Notes: generated from the sequence alone by a model not told the origin. DNA of 56,736 nt from an uncultured Bryobacterales bacterium (GCA_937959285.1 CALGAR010000158.1:1-56736), one strand, 5' to 3'; positions 17,136-26,824 are shown, counted from the first letter of the stretch. Numbers and translations are program-made.

Positions 17136-18296
17136 GTGTTTCGATATGTCTCGTTGATCACAAAAAATGCGCTGAGAAACAGGCGCCGCAGCATCCTTAC
17201 GATTTGCAGTATTGCCGCCTCGCTGTGCCTGCTGAGCCTGCTGCTCGCCATTTATAACGCCTTGTACTTGAGTGACACGCCGCCTGCCCAGGCGAGACGT
17301 CTCGTCACCAGGAACAAGATTTCGCTCACAGTGCCGATGCCAGTCTACTACCGCGACCGGATCCGGCAAGTGCCCGGGGTTGTTGCGGTTGGTGTCAACC
17401 AGTGGTTCGGCGGCATATATAAGGATGAGCGGGATCCCAATAACTTCTTCGCCCGTTTCGCGGTCGATCCAGACGCATTGCTCACAATACAATCTGAATA
17501 CCGCATTCCCGAGGACCAGAAGGAGGCCTTCCTCCGCGACCGGACGGGATGCCTGGTGGGAGCCGCCCTTGCCAAGAGGCTCGGCTTTAAGCTCGGCGAT
17601 AAGGTGCTGCTCCGCGGCGACATCTTCCCAGGCGACTACGAGTTCACAATCCGGGCAATTTACGAGGCCGACGAAGGCGACGACGTGATGTTCTTCCACA
17701 TCAACTATCTGTACGAGAGCCTTCCTGTCGGACGACGCGATTTCGCCGGAACTTTCACTATCCTCATCGACGACCCCGATTCGGCCACGTCAATCGCCAA
17801 GGCGATCGACAGCCTCTTCGAGAACGCCACAGTGCAAACGCGCACCGAAACCGAACGGCAGTTCGCTTTGAGCTTCATCGCCTTTCTCGGGAATGTGAAG
17901 ATGTTCCTTTTCAGCATCTCCGCGGCGCTGACCTTCACAATCCTGCTGGTCTCGGCCAACACAATGGCGATGTCAGTTCGCGAGCGCATCCGTGAGGTAG
18001 GCGTGTTGAAGACTCTCGGCTTCACGTCGCGGGCGATTATGGGCATCATCGTCGCAGAAGCCGCCTTTATCGGCGTCGCGGGCGGTATCGTCGGCTGCAT
18101 TTTCGCATCGCTGCTTTGCGCGGCACTGCGGCAAGCTCCCGCGTATCTTCAAATAGTTAGCGGTCTGAGACTGGAGTCCTACGTGATTGCAGTCTCTCTT
18201 TTGATTGCCGCGCTGATCGGCGTCGTCAGCTCTTTTGTGCCAGCCTGGAGCGCCTCTCGTACGAAGATTGTGGAAGCGCTCAAGTTTTCAGGGTGA
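17136..18296 (+). CDS. ABC transporter permease, FtsX/MacB type (first of three)
   Basis: A 386-residue permease with an N-terminal helix (about 20-43), a large extracytoplasmic domain and three C-terminal helices, the MacB/FtsX layout. The third-helix region shows MSVRERIREVGVLKTLGFTSRAI, the characteristic coupling motif. It starts with a GTG behind a strong GGGGGG. It is the first gene of a plus-strand operon: permease, permease, membrane-fusion adaptor, ATPase. Export of a drug, lipid or peptide across the envelope is inferred from family. Confidence 0.85.
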   Translation: MFRYVSLITKNALRNRRRSILTICSIAASLCLLSLLLAIYNALYLSDTPPAQARRLVTRNKISLTVPMPVYYRDRIRQVPGVVAVGVNQWFGGIYKDERDPNNFFARFAVDPDALLTIQSEYRIPEDQKEAFLRDRTGCLVGAALAKRLGFKLGDKVLLRGDIFPGDYEFTIRAIYEADEGDDVMFFHINYLYESLPVGRRDFAGTFTILIDDPDSATSIAKAIDSLFENATVQTRTETERQFALSFIAFLGNVKMFLFSISAALTFTILLVSANTMAMSVRERIREVGVLKTLGFTSRAIMGIIVAEAAFIGVAGGIVGCIFASLLCAALRQAPAYLQIVSGLRLESYVIAVSLLIAALIGVVSSFVPAWSASRTKIVEALKFSG

Positions 18297-18305
18297 GAGG
18301 AATTT

Positions 18306-19472
18306 ATGGCGATTCCTGTTTCCTACAACCTTCGGAATCTGAAAGAACGGCGGATGACAACCCTGATGACCGCGCTCGGCATTGCGCTCACAGTAGCAGT
18401 GCTGCTGGCGGTACTCGCATTGGTGAATGGACTGCGGACAGCGTTTGAAGCCAGCGGACACCCACTGCACGTTCTGGTGATGCGAAAAGGCTCAACATCC
18501 GAACTTGTGAGCAATTTTACTCGTCAACAGTTCCAGGACCTGAAGTTCAAGGCGGGGATTGCGCGTGACGCCGCCGGAGAACCAATGGTCTCGCTCGAGA
18601 TGGTGACGGTCATCAACCTTGCCAGTGTCGATGCGCCGGATGGCATCAACGTGACATTGCGCGGCTTGACGCCGATGGGGCTTGCGATGCGTGAAAACGC
18701 GAAGCTCGTAGCGGGACGCTGGTTTGAGCCTGGAAAACGGGAAGTCGTGGTGGGGAAATCCATTGCGAGCCGTTTTCCAGATGCGAGGCTCGGAGGGAAG
18801 CTGCGCTTTGGACGAGGAGACTGGGAAGTGGTCGGCGTGATGGACGCGGGACGATCGGCGATCAACAGTGAGATCTTCGCGGACCTGAACCAGGCGAGCA
18901 GCGACTACAACCGTTCAGAGGCATTGAGTTCGGCGCTGGTGCGCGCTACCGATGCTGTCACGGTTGCCGCGCTGGTGAATGACCTGGAATCGGACAAACG
19001 CCTGAACGTAAGCGCGCGAACCGAGAAGGATTACTACGAGTCTCAGACCCAGTCGGGGGCGCCGGTCCAGTTTCTCGGAATCTTTGTCTCTATCATCATG
19101 GCCGTCGGAAGCTGCTTCGCGGCGATGAACACGATGTACGCGGCCGTCTCGCGCCGCGCCCGTGAAATCGGCACTCTGCGAGTGCTGGGCTTCTCGCGTG
19201 CATCGATCCTCGCCAGCTTTCTGCTGGAATCGCTGGTTCTTTCGCTGCTCGGAGGGCTGATCGGAGTCATTCTGGTCCTGCCATTGAATGGCATTACGAC
19301 AGGCATCGGAAACTTCGTGACTTTCAGCGAAATCGCTTTCGATTACCGGATAAGCCCGACAATCATAGCGATTGGGCTAACCTTTGCCGTCATCCTCGGA
19401 GCGCTCGGAGGACTTTTCCCCGCTTCCAATGCGGCAAGGAAAGAAATACTAACGGCTTTACGTGAGATCTGA
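18306..19472 (+). CDS. ABC transporter permease, FtsX/MacB type (second)
   Basis: A 388-residue permease of the same architecture as its neighbour: an N-terminal helix (about 21-42), a periplasmic domain and three C-terminal helices with SRRAREIGTLRVLGFSRASI. It begins 9 bp after the first permease, with GAGAGGAA as ribosome-binding site, suggesting a heterodimer sharing the downstream ATPase. The gene ends 13 bp before the adaptor ATG. Confidence 0.86.
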   Translation: MAIPVSYNLRNLKERRMTTLMTALGIALTVAVLLAVLALVNGLRTAFEASGHPLHVLVMRKGSTSELVSNFTRQQFQDLKFKAGIARDAAGEPMVSLEMVTVINLASVDAPDGINVTLRGLTPMGLAMRENAKLVAGRWFEPGKREVVVGKSIASRFPDARLGGKLRFGRGDWEVVGVMDAGRSAINSEIFADLNQASSDYNRSEALSSALVRATDAVTVAALVNDLESDKRLNVSARTEKDYYESQTQSGAPVQFLGIFVSIIMAVGSCFAAMNTMYAAVSRRAREIGTLRVLGFSRASILASFLLESLVLSLLGGLIGVILVLPLNGITTGIGNFVTFSEIAFDYRISPTIIAIGLTFAVILGALGGLFPASNAARKEILTALREI

Positions 19473-19485
19473 CGGGACTGTTCGC

Positions 19486-20823
19486 ATGGATTCTGAACTC
19501 AAGAGCCTACGTATTGATCGCAGTAAGCGTGCCCCTGAGGCCTCGCCCTGGGCAACGCGCTGGATTATCGCAGGCATTGGCCTACTCCTCCTTTTGGGCG
19601 CGGGGAATTTTGTCTACTCGCGCATTAACGGAGCCGCCGAAGTCGAAATCCTGCGCGTAAGAGCTGCCGATTCGGGCGGCCCCGCCGGCGGGTCCGTCAT
19701 TCTGAATGCCACCGGCTACATCGTGGCCGCTCACAAGATTCAAGTTGCCTCCAAGGTGCTCGGACGCGTGGCCTGGATCGGTGTCGACAAGGGTGACAAG
19801 GTGACGGAGGGACAGGTCATCGTTCGCCTCGAGGACGATGAATACCGCGCTCAGCTTCAGCAGGCGCGCGGGCAATTGATGAACCTCGAAGCCCGGCTGC
19901 GGGAGCTGGAGAACGGCTCGCGTCCGGAAGAAATTGAGGTCGCGAAGGCGAATGTCGCTGAGGCCAAGGCAGAGGTCGAGAACGCGCGTGTCAATCTGGA
20001 GCGCGCCCGGAAGCTGGTAGCAGAGCAGGTAATCCCAGTCCAGCAGCTGGACGACGCGCAGGCCCGGTACGACGCCCAGGTAGCCCGTCTGGCCGCGCTG
20101 GAAAAGACGCTGGAACTCGTGCTGAAAGGCCCACGCGAGGAGCAGATCGCTGCGGTCCGCGGCCAGATCGAGCAGGCCAAGGGCGCAGTCGCCTTCTATG
20201 AAAACCAGCTTCGCAATACGGAGATCCGCGCCCCCGTTACGGGCACCATTCTCGAACGCGGCGTCGAGAAGGGAGAATTTGTGACCACCAGCTTTGTCGG
20301 AGAACGCGGCGCAAAGGGCTATGTCGTAACGCTGGCCGATCTTCGCGACCTCGAAGCCGAGCTCGACATCAGCCAGAACGACTTTGCCAAGCTGAAACCG
20401 AAACAGCGCGCGATCATCACGACGGATGCGTATCCGGATCGTAAGTACTCCGGCATTATCGGAGAAATCTCGCCGGAAGCGAACCGTCAGAAGGCCACCG
20501 TTCAGGTGAAAGTGAAGGTGCTCGATCCGGACGACCTTCTGCGTCCGGAAATGAATGCCAGCGTGGCCTTCATTAGCGACGAAAAGGAGCCGGATGCTTC
20601 CGGTCCTTCGCGTCCTGTCATCTTCGTCCCTTCGAGCGCTGTGCGCAACAATGCCGTGTTCGTTGTTTTAAATGGAAGGGCGGTCCGCCGGACGGTAAGA
20701 ACAGGCGGTGTCAGCTCGCAGGGGATGCGCATTGAAGAGGGTCTCATTGGCGGTGAGGATGTGATCGTCAATCCCCCCTCCGAACTGAAGGACGGCGACA
20801 AAGTTCGTCCGAGGCAAGGATAA
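19486..20823 (+). CDS. Periplasmic adaptor (membrane fusion) subunit of ABC exporter, MacA/HlyD-like
   Basis: About 445 residues from the ATG at 19486. One N-terminal anchor helix is followed by a biotinyl-lipoyl half-motif (TGYIVAAHKIQVASKVLGRV), a long alpha-helical hairpin (ARGQLMNLEARLRELENG...), the second lipoyl half (ENQLRNTEIRAPVTGTI) and beta-barrel/membrane-proximal domains. This is the adaptor linking an inner-membrane ABC permease to a TolC-type channel. A GTG at 19462 inside the permease gene is a less likely start. It is followed by the ATPase gene after 3 bp. The matching outer-membrane factor is on the opposite strand at 21567. Confidence 0.88.
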   Translation: MDSELKSLRIDRSKRAPEASPWATRWIIAGIGLLLLLGAGNFVYSRINGAAEVEILRVRAADSGGPAGGSVILNATGYIVAAHKIQVASKVLGRVAWIGVDKGDKVTEGQVIVRLEDDEYRAQLQQARGQLMNLEARLRELENGSRPEEIEVAKANVAEAKAEVENARVNLERARKLVAEQVIPVQQLDDAQARYDAQVARLAALEKTLELVLKGPREEQIAAVRGQIEQAKGAVAFYENQLRNTEIRAPVTGTILERGVEKGEFVTTSFVGERGAKGYVVTLADLRDLEAELDISQNDFAKLKPKQRAIITTDAYPDRKYSGIIGEISPEANRQKATVQVKVKVLDPDDLLRPEMNASVAFISDEKEPDASGPSRPVIFVPSSAVRNNAVFVVLNGRAVRRTVRTGGVSSQGMRIEEGLIGGEDVIVNPPSELKDGDKVRPRQG

Positions 20824-20826
20824 ACA

Positions 20827-21552
20827 ATGAGCGAGATCGTAATTCAGACCCGCAATCTCAGCAAGGAATTCGTTCGCGACGAGTTCCATGTCGTCGCGCT
20901 GAAGGACGTAGACATTGACATCCACAAGGGGGAGTTCGTCGCGTTAATGGGTCCGTCCGGTTCCGGGAAATCGACGCTCCTGCACCTCATCGCAGCGATG
21001 GACCGGCCAACGGGCGGCGAAATCCGCGTGCTGGGGGAAGACCTGAGGTCGCTGAGCGACCGTTCCATCGCAAGGTGGAGAAACGAGCACATCGGCTTCG
21101 TGTTTCAGTCGTTCAACCTGATTCCCGTGCTGACGGCGCTCGAGAATGTCGAACTGCCTCTCAAGCTGACAAATCTGAAGAAGAAGGAGCGGCTGAAGCA
21201 CGCCGAGACGGCGCTGAAACTCGTCGGCCTCGGCGAGCGGCTGAATCACATGCCGCGGCAGCTCTCAGGCGGTCAGGAGCAGCGCGTCGCCATCGCGCGA
21301 GCCATCGTCACCGATCCCGATCTCATCCTCGCCGATGAGCCGACCGGTAACTTGGACGCCGCTTCCGCCCAGGAGGTGCTTACACTGCTGTCGCGCCTGA
21401 ACAAGGAGTTCGGCAAGACGATCGTGATGGTGACCCACGATCCTCACGCTGCGCGCTTCGCTACAAAAGTCCGCTACCTGGAGAAAGGCTCGCTGCTTCC
21501 GGAAGGGCAGGCGCCCGCGGACTGGGTACTGCCGGCAGCCGGCGGAGCTTAG
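20827..21552 (+). CDS. ABC transporter ATP-binding protein, MacB/LolD type
   Basis: A 241-residue ATPase. Walker A GPSGSGKST is at 42-50, the signature LSGGQEQR is present, and Walker B LILADEP is followed by TGNLD, the LolD/MacB hallmark. The H-loop is TH in MVTHDPHAARF. It is the last gene of the plus-strand exporter operon and energises the two permeases upstream. It might also serve the third permease on the convergent minus-strand operon, which has no ATPase gene of its own. Confidence 0.9.
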   Translation: MSEIVIQTRNLSKEFVRDEFHVVALKDVDIDIHKGEFVALMGPSGSGKSTLLHLIAAMDRPTGGEIRVLGEDLRSLSDRSIARWRNEHIGFVFQSFNLIPVLTALENVELPLKLTNLKKKERLKHAETALKLVGLGERLNHMPRQLSGGQEQRVAIARAIVTDPDLILADEPTGNLDAASAQEVLTLLSRLNKEFGKTIVMVTHDPHAARFATKVRYLEKGSLLPEGQAPADWVLPAAGGA

Positions 21553-21566
21553 GCGACGATCCGTCT

Positions 21567-22844
21567 CTAGCGGAGCGCGGCTAGCAGATCTCCGCGCTGC
21601 CGCAACAGGTTCAACTTGGCCTGCTCCAGTGTGTGCAGCGCGTTGTAGTACTCAATCCAGCGCTCATTTTCGAGGAAACGCGCTTCTTCGATCTGCCTCG
21701 TCGTCGCCCGTCCCTCTTCCATGAGTGCGAGCAGCACGGAAAGCTGCTCGCGAGCCAGGTCGAGGTCCATCTTTGCAACCTCCCGGGCTGCCTGGGCCTC
21801 CATCAAATCCTGGTAGCTGCGGCGGGCATCGAGGATAATTCGGTTTCGGGTCGACGCTATCTGGGCCTTGAGTTTTGCAAGGTCCACTTCCGCCTGCCCC
21901 CGCTGTGCTGAGGCGCCTCCGCCAGGCAGAATCGGCAGCCGCACGGCCACGCCAAGCTGCCCGTTGTTCCGTTGAAAGCGGTTAAAGAAATCCTCGTAAT
22001 TGTTGAACCGGCCAAGCAGCGCATACTGAGCAACCAGGTCGACAGTAGGAAGGCGGGAGGCCTCGTATCCCTTGAGCTCGAGCCCCTTGGCCAGCACCTG
22101 CGACTCCAGCCGCCGCAGTTCCCGGCTGTTTCGAAGGGCTTCCTCCACCAGCACCTCCTCGCTCTCCGGCATCTCCAACGGAGTCTGCTCTTCCGTCACG
22201 GTCGCGATCCGGTCCTCTGCAGAGAACCCCAAGACAGCGGCTAGAGAGCGGCCCGCATACTCCTGCTCTCCTTCCAGCACTTTGACGCGCTGCCGGGCTC
22301 TCGCCAGATTTACGGTGACCCGCTTGACCTCGATCGGAAGGTCCCGCCCCTCGGCCACCCGGGCCTTGACCGTTTCGGCAACGCGTTCCAGATTCTCCAC
22401 CTGCCTCCGCGCCAGGTCGAGGTTTCGGGCGGCCCGCTGCGCGTCCAGATAAAGCGTTGCCGTCCGCAGGGCCACATCTTCCCGCTTCGCCTGTGTGTCG
22501 ATCGCAGCAGACCTCGCATTCTCCCGGGCGGCTGCCACCTGATAGCTCAAGGGACGGTTAAAGATCGACATGCTGGCCCGGGCTTGAAGAATGGAAGGGG
22601 AGGATCCCTCAAGACTCATCGGGAAGCCGCTCGAATAAGCCAGTCCGCTGCCGACGTAGACTTTCGGCGTGAACGGATCGGCGGCGAGCCTTGCCGAATA
22701 GACGGCTCGCTGCTCATCCAGTCGCGCCAGGGTCATGTCTGGATTTTGCTTTAACGCCAGGTCGACCGCTTCCCGCAAGGTAATCGTTCGCACCTCACAG
22801 AAAGCGGCAGAGCACAGGCACAGGAATCCTATGAAAAATCTCAT
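21567..22844 (-). CDS. TolC-family outer-membrane efflux protein
   Basis: About 425 residues from the ATG at 22844, which has a good GGAGAGGG site and opens a signal peptide (MRFFIGFLCLCSAAFCE). An upstream ATG at 22889 overlaps the permease stop as ATGA, but would bury the signal peptide behind 15 residues. The mature part has two OEP repeats rich in coiled coil, beginning ITLREAVDLALKQNPD, as in TolC and its relatives. It ends the operon TPR protein, permease, TolC and converges on the ABC operon 14 bp away. Confidence 0.86.
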   Translation of the reverse strand: MRFFIGFLCLCSAAFCEVRTITLREAVDLALKQNPDMTLARLDEQRAVYSARLAADPFTPKVYVGSGLAYSSGFPMSLEGSSPSILQARASMSIFNRPLSYQVAAARENARSAAIDTQAKREDVALRTATLYLDAQRAARNLDLARRQVENLERVAETVKARVAEGRDLPIEVKRVTVNLARARQRVKVLEGEQEYAGRSLAAVLGFSAEDRIATVTEEQTPLEMPESEEVLVEEALRNSRELRRLESQVLAKGLELKGYEASRLPTVDLVAQYALLGRFNNYEDFFNRFQRNNGQLGVAVRLPILPGGGASAQRGQAEVDLAKLKAQIASTRNRIILDARRSYQDLMEAQAAREVAKMDLDLAREQLSVLLALMEEGRATTRQIEEARFLENERWIEYYNALHTLEQAKLNLLRQRGDLLAALR

Positions 22845-22885
22845 TAATCCCTCTCCAGATAAGAAAGCGCTGCAGCCCGCAGCGG

Positions 22886-24091
22886 TCATTCGTACCGTAA
22901 CGCCTCAGTAGGGTTCAGACGTGCCGCGCGGCTTGCCGGTAACAAGCCAAACACCAGACCCACCAGGAAGGAAACGGCAAAGGCAATGACGATGGACAAC
23001 ATCGAAATGGGGATCTTCACCTGATCCTGGAAAAAGTTTGCGGCAAGAGGACCGGCGACGCCAACCAAAATTCCGACCATTCCTCCGCCTATGCTGAGGG
23101 TCACGGCCTCCAGTAGAAACTGTCCCAGAATATCGCGCCGGGACGCCCCGACCGCCATACGAACTCCAATCTCCCGCGTCCGCTCCGTAACGGTCACCAG
23201 CATGATGTTCATGATGCCGATGCCTGAAATAATCAGCGCGATCGCAGATACGAGCACGAGCACAAGCGTGAGGATCGCGGCGATATTCTTGGCGGCATCG
23301 AGGATCGCGGTCAACGTCTCTACGCGGTATCGTGCGCCTGGCCTGTGCCTGCTTTCCAAAATCCGGCGTACTTCCGCAGCCACGGGCTCCACGTCGCTCG
23401 CGGATCGTGCCTGGACATACAGGGGATCGACGCGTTCCACCTGCGTAAAATAGCGAATCACGGTGATCGGAATCAGTACGGTTTCCGAGTTGAGCTCGCT
23501 CAGGCCATACGTGGAAGTTCTCTCACGGAAAGTTCCGATCACGGTAAATTGCAGGCCGGAGAGCTTCAGCACCTGTCCAACTGCAGATTCGTCGCTGCCG
23601 TAAAGGCGCTTGGCGAGCTGCGTAGTCAGCAGCGCCACCTTTTGCCGCAGCTCGACGTCGCTGGCGTCCAGGAAGCGGCCAGAAGACACGACGAGATTTC
23701 GCACCAGCGCGTACTGATCGTCTGCCCCTATGACCGCGATGTCCTCTGCACGGCCGTTGATGTAGAGGCGATCGTAGTTGGTGATTACCCCGGTCGCAGC
23801 AACAATCCGCGAACCGAGCTGTTCCCGGACCGCCTGCACATCGCCAAGTTTGACAAAATCGGACTCCACCAGCATGGCAGTGCGGCTGCCCGCTTCGTAG
23901 TAGGCGTAGACGAGGTTGGAGCCGATGGCCCGGATCTGGTCGAGGATGTAGTCGCGGCTGGTGAGAGAGATGGTCACCACGAGGATGACCGAAGCATTCC
24001 CAATGACAAGCCCCAGCGCCGTAAGGAGTGAACGGATCTTATTGGCGCGAAGCGCATCAAAGGCGAACCGGAGCGCCTCGCCAAAGTTCAT
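22886..24091 (-). CDS. ABC transporter permease, MacB type (third)
   Basis: A 401-residue permease: N-terminal helix (about 21-45, LTALGLVIGNASVILVV), periplasmic MacB_PCD domain and three C-terminal helices with VTERTREIGVRMAVGASRRDI. The motif set is closer to E. coli MacB than the two plus-strand permeases. Its start is 3 bp from the TPR gene stop. Its gene cluster has an outer-membrane factor but no ATPase, and the convergent cluster has the ATPase and adaptor but no outer-membrane factor, so the two probably cooperate. Confidence 0.88.
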   Translation of the reverse strand: MNFGEALRFAFDALRANKIRSLLTALGLVIGNASVILVVTISLTSRDYILDQIRAIGSNLVYAYYEAGSRTAMLVESDFVKLGDVQAVREQLGSRIVAATGVITNYDRLYINGRAEDIAVIGADDQYALVRNLVVSSGRFLDASDVELRQKVALLTTQLAKRLYGSDESAVGQVLKLSGLQFTVIGTFRERTSTYGLSELNSETVLIPITVIRYFTQVERVDPLYVQARSASDVEPVAAEVRRILESRHRPGARYRVETLTAILDAAKNIAAILTLVLVLVSAIALIISGIGIMNIMLVTVTERTREIGVRMAVGASRRDILGQFLLEAVTLSIGGGMVGILVGVAGPLAANFFQDQVKIPISMLSIVIAFAVSFLVGLVFGLLPASRAARLNPTEALRYE

Positions 24092-24094
24092 CCT

Positions 24095-24946
24095 TTACCC
24101 GCCGTAGCTCGCTTTGAGCAACTTTTCGGCTTCCGCCTTGGAAGGCAGGTCCGGCGTCAGATCGCAGCGAAGGTACTGCTGGAGGAGGCGCCGGGCCGTT
24201 TCGAGATTGTGTTTCAGGCGGATATAGGTGCTCGCCTTCTCGAACATGATTTTCGGGCTGCCAGGCGCCAGCTTTTCCGCGGCAGCGAAAGCCGCCTCGC
24301 TTTCCTGAACTTTACCCTGTCTTGCCAGGAATTTTGCGAGATCGAGCAACCGCCCGATCTGCTGCGGAGCCAGTTCCGCCGCCCGCCGGAGCTGCAGCTC
24401 GGCAGTGTGGAACTCCTTCCGCTTCTCTGCAATCTTGGCCTGCGCCCAGTGGTACTCAATCGGGTCCACTTCCCGAATCTTTCCGCTCAGCGCGGCTGCC
24501 TTGTCGATTCCACCGCCCAGGAAGCCCGGGGCCTCCAGGTAGTACTCAAGCAGATCGTTCGTAGCTTCGAGATTTCGAGGGTCGAGCTCAACGGCCTTCT
24601 CAAAGCTCTTGCGCGCCTTCGAGGCGAGCCCTGGCGCCGCCAGGACGTTGGCCATTTCCGCGCGCCGGCCGTAAGCCTTGCCTAACCAGTTGTGGTAGCT
24701 GGAGTTACCCGGCTCGAGTTGGATTGCCTTCTCAAAATACTGCGACGCCCGCTTGAAGTCGCCGGACATGAAGTAACTCTTGCCAATCAGCTCGTACACC
24801 GGAGCTGACTTCACCTTCAAAGGCAAAAGAATTTTCAGAGCCTCTTCATACTGTGTCCGGTTGTACAGATTCAGGGCCTCCTCAAGAGGAGTCTGGGCAA
24901 TCGCAAGAGAAGACAAGAACAGAGCGAGCAGAACGGCCAAGCGCAT
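24095..24946 (-). CDS. Secreted TPR-repeat protein
   Basis: About 283 residues from the ATG at 24946, which opens a signal peptide (MRLAVLLALFLSSLAIAQ). A TATAAT spans the alternative ATG at 24970, which argues for the shorter start. The mature protein consists of tetratricopeptide repeats, for example YFMSGDFKRASQYFEKAIQLEP and ARKSFEKAVELDP, with five or six units in all. TPR proteins scaffold protein complexes. Linkage to the permease and TolC genes suggests assembly of the exporter, but this is inference. Confidence 0.82.
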   Translation of the reverse strand: MRLAVLLALFLSSLAIAQTPLEEALNLYNRTQYEEALKILLPLKVKSAPVYELIGKSYFMSGDFKRASQYFEKAIQLEPGNSSYHNWLGKAYGRRAEMANVLAAPGLASKARKSFEKAVELDPRNLEATNDLLEYYLEAPGFLGGGIDKAAALSGKIREVDPIEYHWAQAKIAEKRKEFHTAELQLRRAAELAPQQIGRLLDLAKFLARQGKVQESEAAFAAAEKLAPGSPKIMFEKASTYIRLKHNLETARRLLQQYLRCDLTPDLPSKAEAEKLLKASYGG

Positions 24947-25216
24947 TGGAGACCCTGGTATGTCCTCCATTATATAGCGTCCGCTAACCTATTCGACGTA
25001 GTTCCAGCCATCCTGGGTACGAGAAGTGTTGCCAGGAACAAATACTAATAAGGACAGTTTTCGCGAAAGCTCCTGGCAAGCCCGTCTCTGTGAGGTTTCC
25101 GACATCGGGAGAACCGCTCCCCTCTCTTCCGGTTGCAAGCATTTCCGCTCCCCCGCGGTCTCGAGTTTGTAGTATCCTGTGTGATAGTGCGTGAAATCAG
25201 AGTTGGAGGTCTGTTA

Positions 25217-26371
25217 ATGGCTGCCAGGTTGCGAAAATTGGGCTTGGCGACCCTTTCTTGTCTGCTATTCGCTGGGCTTTCATGGGGACAGACAGGGTCT
25301 ATTGAAGGTACCGTCAAGGGAGAAGATGGTCAGCCCCTGAAGGACGCCCTCATTCAGATCGAACGCCTTGACATTAAGGGGAATTACAAGGTGAAGACCA
25401 ACAAGAAGGGGCACTACTTTCACGCTGGTCTCCCTCTTGGCAGGTACAAGGTGACGCTGGTTGTGGACGGGCAGCAGCGAGACGTTGCCAATGGCGTGCA
25501 AACGCGTCTCGGCGATCCGATTACCGTAGACTTTGACCTTCAGGAGATTAAGAAGAGGCAGCAGGCAATGCAGCAGGCTGCCGAGACAGGCACGATCACT
25601 CAGGAGCAGGCTCGCGACATGACTCCGGAACAGCGGGCCGCGCTGGAGAAGCAGATCAAAGAACGTCAGAAGGAACTGGCCAAGAACAAGGAGTTGAACG
25701 ACGCGTTCAACGCCGGAATGGAGGCCCTGAAGACGAAGCAGTTCGCCACTGCTGTCCAGCACTTCACCAAGGCCAGCGAAATCGATCCGAAGCAGTATGC
25801 CGTATGGGCCAATCTCGCCGAAGCCTACATGGGTTTAGCCAATAGCCAGACCGGAGCCGAACAGACAGCGACCATTGAGAAGGGGCTGGACGCGTTCCGC
25901 AAGGCGGTTGAACTGAAACCGGAAGACGGCGGCACAAGGAACAACTACGCCCTTGCGCTGGCCCGCGCGAAGAAGCTGGATGAGGCGAAGGCGGAGTTGA
26001 CGAAGGCGGCCGAACTGGAGCCTGCGAGGGCCGGACAGTATTTCTACAACCTGGGAGCGGTGCTGACCAATACCGGCCAGACCGAGGCGGCTGGGGAAGC
26101 GTTCAAGAAGGCGGTGGAAGCCGACCCGAACTACGCCGAGGCGCAGTACCAATACGGGATCTACCTGGTAGGCAAGGCCAAGCCGACCCCAGACGGGAAG
26201 TTCGACGCTCCTCCGGGAACTCGCGAGGCGTTTGAGAAGTATCTCCAGTTGAAGCCCGACGGACCGAACGCGGAATCGGCAAAGGCGATGATCGCCTCGC
26301 TGGAGAGCAAGGTCCAGACCGAATACAATAACCCTGCGGCTGAACAAAAGAAGAAGTCCAGGAAGAAGTAA
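25217..26371 (+). CDS. Secreted carboxypeptidase-regulatory-like and TPR protein
   Basis: About 384 residues from the ATG at 25217, chosen because GGAGG lies 7 bases upstream and it opens a signal peptide (MAARLRKLGLATLSCLLFAGLSWG). The first 28 residues of the longer frame are upstream leader. Residues about 30-110 form a carboxypeptidase-regulatory-like beta domain (GSIEGTVKGEDGQPLKDALI). A charged linker follows, then at least four TPR units. It ends in a lysine-rich tail (KKKSRKK). This combination is common in acidobacteria. It is divergent from the TPR/permease/TolC operon. Confidence 0.82.
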   Translation: MAARLRKLGLATLSCLLFAGLSWGQTGSIEGTVKGEDGQPLKDALIQIERLDIKGNYKVKTNKKGHYFHAGLPLGRYKVTLVVDGQQRDVANGVQTRLGDPITVDFDLQEIKKRQQAMQQAAETGTITQEQARDMTPEQRAALEKQIKERQKELAKNKELNDAFNAGMEALKTKQFATAVQHFTKASEIDPKQYAVWANLAEAYMGLANSQTGAEQTATIEKGLDAFRKAVELKPEDGGTRNNYALALARAKKLDEAKAELTKAAELEPARAGQYFYNLGAVLTNTGQTEAAGEAFKKAVEADPNYAEAQYQYGIYLVGKAKPTPDGKFDAPPGTREAFEKYLQLKPDGPNAESAKAMIASLESKVQTEYNNPAAEQKKKSRKK

Positions 26372-26420
26372 TCCCCATGGTGATGGGCGCCGTCTTTGAG
26401 TTTGGCGGCGTCCCTTCCAA

Positions 26421-26702
26421 ATGTTCCGTCTTGTCGTCATCCTCCTTGTAATGATCATCCTGATTACCCTCCTCCGGGGGGTAATCGGGCTGCTTGCAAA
26501 GGGTCTGTCCGAAGTTCTCCAGCCAACTTCTCCTGAACAGCGCCGCGCGCAAAGGCCGGACGTTCCTTTGCAGGGAGAACTGAAGCGTGACCCTGTTTGC
26601 GGGACCTATGTCTCGACCGCTTCGTCTGTTAAGAAGAGCTTTCGGGGGGAATTGGTTCACTTCTGCTCGGAATCCTGCCGCGACCGCTACCGTCCAAGCT
26701 GA
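26421..26702 (+). CDS. Small membrane protein with YHS-like cysteine motif
   Basis: A 93-residue protein: an N-terminal membrane helix (about residues 3-28), a short hydrophilic linker, then KRDPVCGTYV...HFCSESCRDRY with three cysteines and a histidine, a YHS/MYM-like metal-binding motif (PP0621-like). These proteins are often single-pass and of unknown role, with proposed metal binding. There is no clear Shine-Dalgarno. It lies 49 bp after the TPR gene and 48 bp before tRNA-Gln, at the border of the mobile region. Confidence 0.75.
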   Translation: MFRLVVILLVMIILITLLRGVIGLLAKGLSEVLQPTSPEQRRAQRPDVPLQGELKRDPVCGTYVSTASSVKKSFRGELVHFCSESCRDRYRPS

Positions 26703-26750
26703 AGCCAGCCATCGCCTTGCGGTAAACTAAAGAAGGTCGTCCGACCACAC

Positions 26751-26824
26751 TCCCCGGTCGTCTAACGGTAGGACAGCGGCCTTTGGAGCCGTGAATCGTG
26801 GTTCGAATCCATGCCGGGGAGCCA
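26751..26824 (+). tRNA. tRNA-Gln (anticodon TTG), CCA encoded
   Basis: A 74-base tRNA. The acceptor stem is TCCCCGG paired with CCGGGGA, with discriminator G and an encoded CCA. The D-arm contains TCTAACGGTAGGAC, the anticodon stem GCGGC/GCCGT surrounds loop CTTTGGA (anticodon TTG), and the T-arm holds GGTTCGAATCC. A possible -10 TAAACT lies at 26723. The last seven bases including CCA are the left half of a 32-bp repeat found again at 28485, as expected for an integration target. Confidence 0.96.

Noticed and set aside
26388..26413. Hairpin between the TPR gene and the YHS-like gene as a terminator
   Set aside because: About 8 bp of stem with a bulge and no T-run; too weak to call.
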